From Thiobacillus sp. (GTDB taxonomy: Bacteria > Pseudomonadota > Gammaproteobacteria > Burkholderiales > Thiobacillaceae): a stretch of DNA of 16,706 bases. Made by a program: the position numbers and the translations under genes. The notes below the pieces were generated by a model. It made no database searches and had not been told where the DNA came from. It was given only the letters and a program-made list of their open reading frames with translations. The stretch lies in contig NZ_JANJXQ010000141.1 of NCBI RefSeq assembly GCF_024708915.1, positions 1 to 16,706 of the forward strand, in the 5' to 3' direction. Shown here piece after piece: positions 14,033 to 16,706 of this stretch (its first letter is position 1; each line of letters starts with the position of its first letter).

Positions 14033-15216
14033 TGCGGCTTGCCCAGTTCGAGCGGCAGGACGCGCACGCCTTCGCTGGCGCTGTTCCACACCACCAGCGC
14101 ACGCGCGCCGTCGGTCAGCGGCAGCGGATAGTCGGCCGCGCCGCCGGATTCCGCGATACGCTGCGGCGCGCTCCAGGACGCGCCGCCATCGGCCGAGTGC
14201 ATGGCCTGCACCACGTAGACGCGCCCGTCGAACTCGCGCCATACGATCAGCACCGTGCTGCCCGCCGCCGCCACCGCCGCATGGCCGGCCTGAGCCGCCG
14301 GATCGCCCAATGCCATGGGCGGCGACTCGCGCCCATCCGCGATGCGTTTGTAGAACAAGCCCTGGCGCGTCTTGCCCTGGGTAAACCAGACCAGGTGCAG
14401 GGCGCCGCGGGCGTCGACCGCGAGGCCGCCGCCGTGGTGGGGACAGGCATCGATCTGCCATTCGTCGTCGGTGACGCGGCGCTGTTTGCCGCTATCCAGA
14501 TTGGCGAGGGCGAAGTCGCGCGTGTTGCTGCCGTAGAGGTTGCGCCACAGCGCCACCGGCCCCTCCGCGGTCCAGCTCAGCGCGGTGCGACAGCATTCGC
14601 AGGTATGCTCGGTGAGCCGGCGATTGGCGCTGAAATGGGCGCCGTTGTCGGCGGATTGCGCGAAGTAGACCGACGAGCCGGCGAACGTGCCGCCTTTTTC
14701 ACGCACCGCATCGCGGTCGCGCCCGTCCAGCCACACCACCGCCACCCGGCCCGCACCATCGATCGCCAGCGAATCGAAGCTGTGGCTGCCGATGCGGCCG
14801 TCGTCGTTGAGGGTGATCGGCGCGGAAAAACTGCGGCCGCCGTCGGTGGAGCGGGCGAAGCGGACGTTGCCGGTGAATCTTTTCGGCAGCGACTGGCTCC
14901 AGCTCAGCAGCACCGTGCCGTCCTGCGCAACGGCGATCTTGGGACGGTTTTCCGCGTTGGCGGCAATGTCCTCCGGCATGGAGGAGACTGCAACCGGGCG
15001 GGAGAAATGCTGTCCGCCGTCGTCCGACGAAGAAACCCAGAGCTGCTGGTTCTCCACCCTGGCCAGCCATACGCGTCCGTTGCCGTCGAGCGTCGCGCCT
15101 ACCGCCAGGGTCGGCTTGGCCGCTTGCGGCTTCGCATCGTGGCGATGCTCCGTCGCCGCGGCCGGCTGGGTCGCCAGCGTTGCCGCCAGCAGCAGTGCAA
15201 AAATAAGTTGTCCCAT
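14029..15216 (-). CDS. Exported BNR/sialidase-like beta-propeller with a Cys/His cluster
   Basis: A 395-residue protein: signal peptide (1-21), a His-rich mature start (TEHRHDAK), then a beta-propeller with at least four Asp-box repeats (SSDDGGQHF 63-71, STDGGRSF 123-130, SADNGAHF 188-195, SADGGASW 341-348). Between the third and fourth repeats are two unusual blocks, HTCECCR (204-210) and DACPHHGG (257-263), which bring C206, C208, C209, C258, H204, H260 and H261 into the chain; a metal (copper) site is possible. I see no clear sialidase catalytic set, so a glycosidase role is not supported. GAGG lies about 5 bases before the ATG. Its stop overlaps the start of the thioredoxin-like gene, which suggests that the pair is redox-linked. 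Confidence 0.8.
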   Translation of the reverse strand: MGQLIFALLLAATLATQPAAATEHRHDAKPQAAKPTLAVGATLDGNGRVWLARVENQQLWVSSSDDGGQHFSRPVAVSSMPEDIAANAENRPKIAVAQDGTVLLSWSQSLPKRFTGNVRFARSTDGGRSFSAPITLNDDGRIGSHSFDSLAIDGAGRVAVVWLDGRDRDAVREKGGTFAGSSVYFAQSADNGAHFSANRRLTEHTCECCRTALSWTAEGPVALWRNLYGSNTRDFALANLDSGKQRRVTDDEWQIDACPHHGGGLAVDARGALHLVWFTQGKTRQGLFYKRIADGRESPPMALGDPAAQAGHAAVAAAGSTVLIVWREFDGRVYVVQAMHSADGGASWSAPQRIAESGGAADYPLPLTDGARALVVWNSASEGVRVLPLELGKPQ

Positions 15217-15328
15217 CCGAACCTCATCCGTCTTTCTTGATCTCGTGGCGCCAGAGGTTACCCCGGGCCGGACGGTGGGGGAATGTGGCATATTGACGCA
15301 TCGCCGACACCCGCACTGCGGCAATCGG
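15217..15328. other. Gap between sodC and the BNR gene
   Basis: 112 bp. It contains a short GC hairpin just beyond the sodC stop (CCGCAGTGCGG type) without a T-run, and no clear sigma-54 or sigma-70 promoter. It is open whether the BNR-to-exbD block is read through from the sodC side or from a promoter here. Confidence 0.35.
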
Positions 15329-15907
15329 CTACATGGGCATCATGTCCGACCCGATCACGCCGCAGGCCACACGGGCGCCCGAATTGCCGGCAGGCTCGGA
15401 AAAATCGTCTTCACTGGCGTGGATCACGATGCTGCGGCTGTCAACGGATGCCGCGCCCATCAGCGCGATGGTGATGCCGTGCGCCATCACGTCCACCACC
15501 GCCCGGCCGCTGGCATCGGCTTCGATATTGCCCAGATCGCCCAGATGGCGATCCTTGCTATCGGGCGCGCCGTGACGGCCGCCAGCGGGCGCGTAATGGC
15601 CGCCGGCGCCCATGCCGTCAGGCGAGTCGCAATTGCCGTTCACATGGATGTGAAAACCGTGCTTTCCCGGCGTCAGCCCTTCGACCGTTCCGCTGATGTG
15701 CACGACGCGGTTCTTCGACTCGCGGAACTTCAACGATCCGCTGACGGAGCTGCCTGACGTCGCCACCAGAACGGCCGTGGACGACATCATGTGATCATGG
15801 GCGGCAACGGGCGCGGTCCCGGCACCGGACAACAGGCCGGCGGCTACGAGGACGCGCGGCAGGACGCCGCGGCGAATGCGGGGTACGGATTGCACTGGGG
15901 CATGCAT
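15329..15907 (-). CDS. sodC: Periplasmic Cu/Zn superoxide dismutase
   Basis: SodC converts superoxide to oxygen and hydrogen peroxide in the periplasm. The 192-residue precursor has a signal peptide ending near APVAA (residue 36), so the mature protein begins HDHMM, a possible extra metal-binding end. All family ligands are visible: H86 and H88 (GFHIHVNGNC), H104 (GGHYAP), H112 (RHGAP), H121 and D124 (RHLGDLGNI), H163 (VIHASEDD); C93 and C182 (ACGVIG) form the conserved disulfide. AAGGAG is 9 bases before the ATG at 15907; a further upstream ATG would lengthen it but lacks a site. It lies 69 bp after the DUF302 gene. Oxidative defence next to copper enzymes is reasonable. Confidence 0.95.
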   Translation of the reverse strand: MHAPVQSVPRIRRGVLPRVLVAAGLLSGAGTAPVAAHDHMMSSTAVLVATSGSSVSGSLKFRESKNRVVHISGTVEGLTPGKHGFHIHVNGNCDSPDGMGAGGHYAPAGGRHGAPDSKDRHLGDLGNIEADASGRAVVDVMAHGITIALMGAASVDSRSIVIHASEDDFSEPAGNSGARVACGVIGSDMMPM

Positions 15908-15940
15908 AACTATTGTCTCCTTGAAAATCCAGTCGACCGG

Positions 15941-15979
15941 CATGTTCCATCATGTTCCCGAATGAAACATGGATGTTCA
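15941..15979. repeat. Cluster of CATGTTYC repeats between the DUF302 gene and sodC
   Basis: CATGTTCC occurs twice directly with a 10-bp period (15941-15948, 15951-15958), its inverse as GAAACATG at 15964-15971, and a degenerate GGATGTTC at 15972-15979. The 10-bp spacing puts the direct copies on one face of the helix, as in some operators. Could be chance in 69 bp of spacer. Confidence 0.35.
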
Positions 15980-16492
15980 GAACCCTCCGCTTGCCAGTTC
16001 CGTCAGCATCGCTTTCAAATCACGGTCGAACTGCTCCAGATTGGCTTTGCCTTCCTTGGACAGCTTCGGGTTCTTGGCCAGAATCGACAGCACATGGGCG
16101 GGACGATGCACCATCACCGTGGTTTTGCCGTCATTTTCGAACAGGGCGAGCCGGCATGGCGCAAACATCTCGAAGTCAGGCACGTTGCGGGTGATGCTGT
16201 ACGCCTTGGTCAGGTTGCAGAACTCGATGAGTTGCAGCGGATGCGCCTCGATGCCCCGGCTGGCCAGGCCCTCCTGCACGTTGAGGATATTGATGATGGC
16301 GTAATTCCTGGCTTCGAGGGCCGAGACGAGCATGTCCCGCACCGCCGGCAACGCGTCGTCGAGGGTGACCTCATATTTGACCGGAGTCACCAAGACGACG
16401 GGGTCTTTCGCCCACAGCGGCGCCGCTTGCAGCGAAAACAGCAGGGCGGCCAGGGCCAGGCCCCAGTGTGTGAAAAAATGCTTGGCGGACAT
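15977..16492 (-). CDS. Exported DUF302-family protein
   Basis: A 171-residue protein with a signal peptide (1-28, LALAALLFSLQAAPLWA) and a DUF302 domain: SALEARNYAIINILNVQEGL (57-76), EFCNLTKAY (90-98), FAPCRLALFENDGKTTVM (110-127). C92 and C113 are the domain's typical cysteine positions. DUF302 has no firmly known biochemical role but is frequent in sulfur-oxidising and stress loci. GGAG is about 8 bases before the ATG at 16492; the longer in-frame ATG at 16555 lies upstream of the predicted sigma-54 start and was rejected. First gene behind the sigma-54 promoter at 16551-16567, followed by sodC 69 bp on. Confidence 0.85.
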   Translation of the reverse strand: MSAKHFFTHWGLALAALLFSLQAAPLWAKDPVVLVTPVKYEVTLDDALPAVRDMLVSALEARNYAIINILNVQEGLASRGIEAHPLQLIEFCNLTKAYSITRNVPDFEMFAPCRLALFENDGKTTVMVHRPAHVLSILAKNPKLSKEGKANLEQFDRDLKAMLTELASGGF

Positions 16493-16515
16493 GCTTCCGT
16501 CTCCTTGTGTGTTCC

Positions 16516-16543
16516 AAAACGGTGGGCAGAATGCCCCCACCGT
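16516..16543 (-). terminator. Intrinsic terminator of the regulator gene
   Basis: ACGGTGGG (16519-16526) pairs perfectly with CCCACCGT (16536-16543), loop of 9 bases; on the minus strand it is followed by TTTT. It is 45 bp past the regulator stop. It overlaps the start site expected from the sigma-54 element (near 16540), so transcripts starting there would lack most of the left arm and escape it. Confidence 0.65.
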
Positions 16544-16550
16544 CTGGAAA

Positions 16551-16567
16551 AGCAAGCCCCGTACCAG
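16551..16567 (-). promoter_or_regulatory. Sigma-54 promoter of the DUF302-sodC unit
   Basis: On the minus strand CTGGTACGGGGCTTGCT matches YTGGCACGrNNNTTGCW with one mismatch (T for C), with GG and GC 10 bases apart. Start of transcription near 16540, about 48 bases before the ATG at 16492. Any activator sites would lie upstream, inside the regulator gene or beyond the window. Confidence 0.78.
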
Positions 16568-16588
16568 AATCGGACGGGACGGAAACGT

Positions 16589-16706
16589 TCAGCGACTGCG
16601 CCCGTGCGGATGGAAGTGGAGGTTGTATTCGCGCATCTTGCGCCACAGCGTCGTACGGCCGATTCCCAGCACGCGCGCGGCCTCGCCGATATTGGTGGAA
16701 CGCAGC
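16589..16706 (-). CDS. C-terminus of a sigma-54-dependent activator (Fis-type HTH), partial
   Basis: Only the last 38 codons are in the window; TGA at 16591-16589. The protein reads LRSTNIGEAARVLGIGRTTL and then WRKMREYNLHFHPHGRSR. IGEAARVLGIGRTTLWRKMREY is the Fis-family helix-turn-helix (HTH_8) found at the end of NtrC-type enhancer-binding proteins, which activate sigma-54 RNA polymerase by ATP hydrolysis. The AAA+ and sensor domains are beyond the right edge, so the signal it senses (sulfur, thiocyanate, copper or a kinase) cannot be told. It is upstream of and in the same direction as the DUF302-sodC unit, with its own terminator-like hairpin after it. It is the natural candidate to act on both sigma-54 promoters here. 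Confidence 0.87.
   Translation of the reverse strand, partial: LRSTNIGEAARVLGIGRTTLWRKMREYNLHFHPHGRSR

Noticed and set aside
11369..14131. Long plus-strand open frame of 920 residues opposite the TonB receptor
   Set aside because: Same artefact; the minus strand has an unmistakable receptor and a thioredoxin-like protein.
1..16706. tRNA, rRNA, CRISPR arrays, insertion sequences
   Set aside because: None seen: no transposase genes, no spaced direct repeats of CRISPR type and no recognisable structural RNA.

Overview
The window looks like part of the chromosome of a GC-rich, Gram-negative sulfur-oxidising proteobacterium. A beta- or gammaproteobacterium is my inference, from SoxXA-type cytochromes, Sec and Tat exported enzymes, TonB/ExbBD energy transduction and a sigma-54 regulator. 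Apart from one gene at the left edge, all genes lie on the minus strand and read right to left. Most products carry an export signal, so this is an envelope and periplasm locus.

Layout. 1-1698 (+): gamma-glutamyltransferase, cut at its 5' end and probably unrelated to the rest. 1752-3556 (-): an ExbB-like proton channel, an ExbD-like protein with an unusual periplasmic domain, and an unknown two-helix membrane protein. 3705-5321 (-): soxX, soxA and a soxK-like gene. 5361-6017: an exported pentapeptide-repeat protein. 6146-6589: a His/Met-rich probable copper protein whose predicted mature N-terminus is histidine. 6668-8134: a Tat-exported beta-propeller enzyme that I identify as thiocyanate dehydrogenase, because its Lys/His/Asp pattern matches the known trinuclear copper site. 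8172-8807: a thioredoxin-fold protein that has lost both catalytic cysteines. 8808-9468: a gene-free control region with a near-consensus sigma-54 promoter, an upstream dyad and an intrinsic terminator. 9469-14032 (-): exbD, exbB, tonB, a TonB-dependent receptor and an exported thioredoxin-like protein. 14029-15216: a BNR-repeat propeller with a Cys/His cluster. 15329-15907: Cu/Zn superoxide dismutase. 15977-16492: an exported DUF302 protein, preceded by a second good sigma-54 promoter. 16589-16706: the C-terminal Fis-type helix-turn-helix of a sigma-54-dependent activator, cut by the window end.

Working model (inference). The activator at the right end switches on two sigma-54 promoters. One drives DUF302, sodC and possibly the BNR/thioredoxin/TonB block; the other drives the thiocyanate dehydrogenase operon. 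Thiocyanate dehydrogenase oxidises thiocyanate to cyanate and sulfur in the periplasm and needs three copper ions per subunit. The TonB receptor system, the BNR protein, the thioredoxins and the His/Met protein could import and load copper. SoxXA(K) could take the electrons or the sulfur. No soxYZ, soxB, soxCD or cyanase gene is in the window, so the SoxXAK genes have apparently been separated from the usual Sox operon and attached to thiocyanate oxidation. The ExbB/ExbD-like trio at the distal end is the least explained part.
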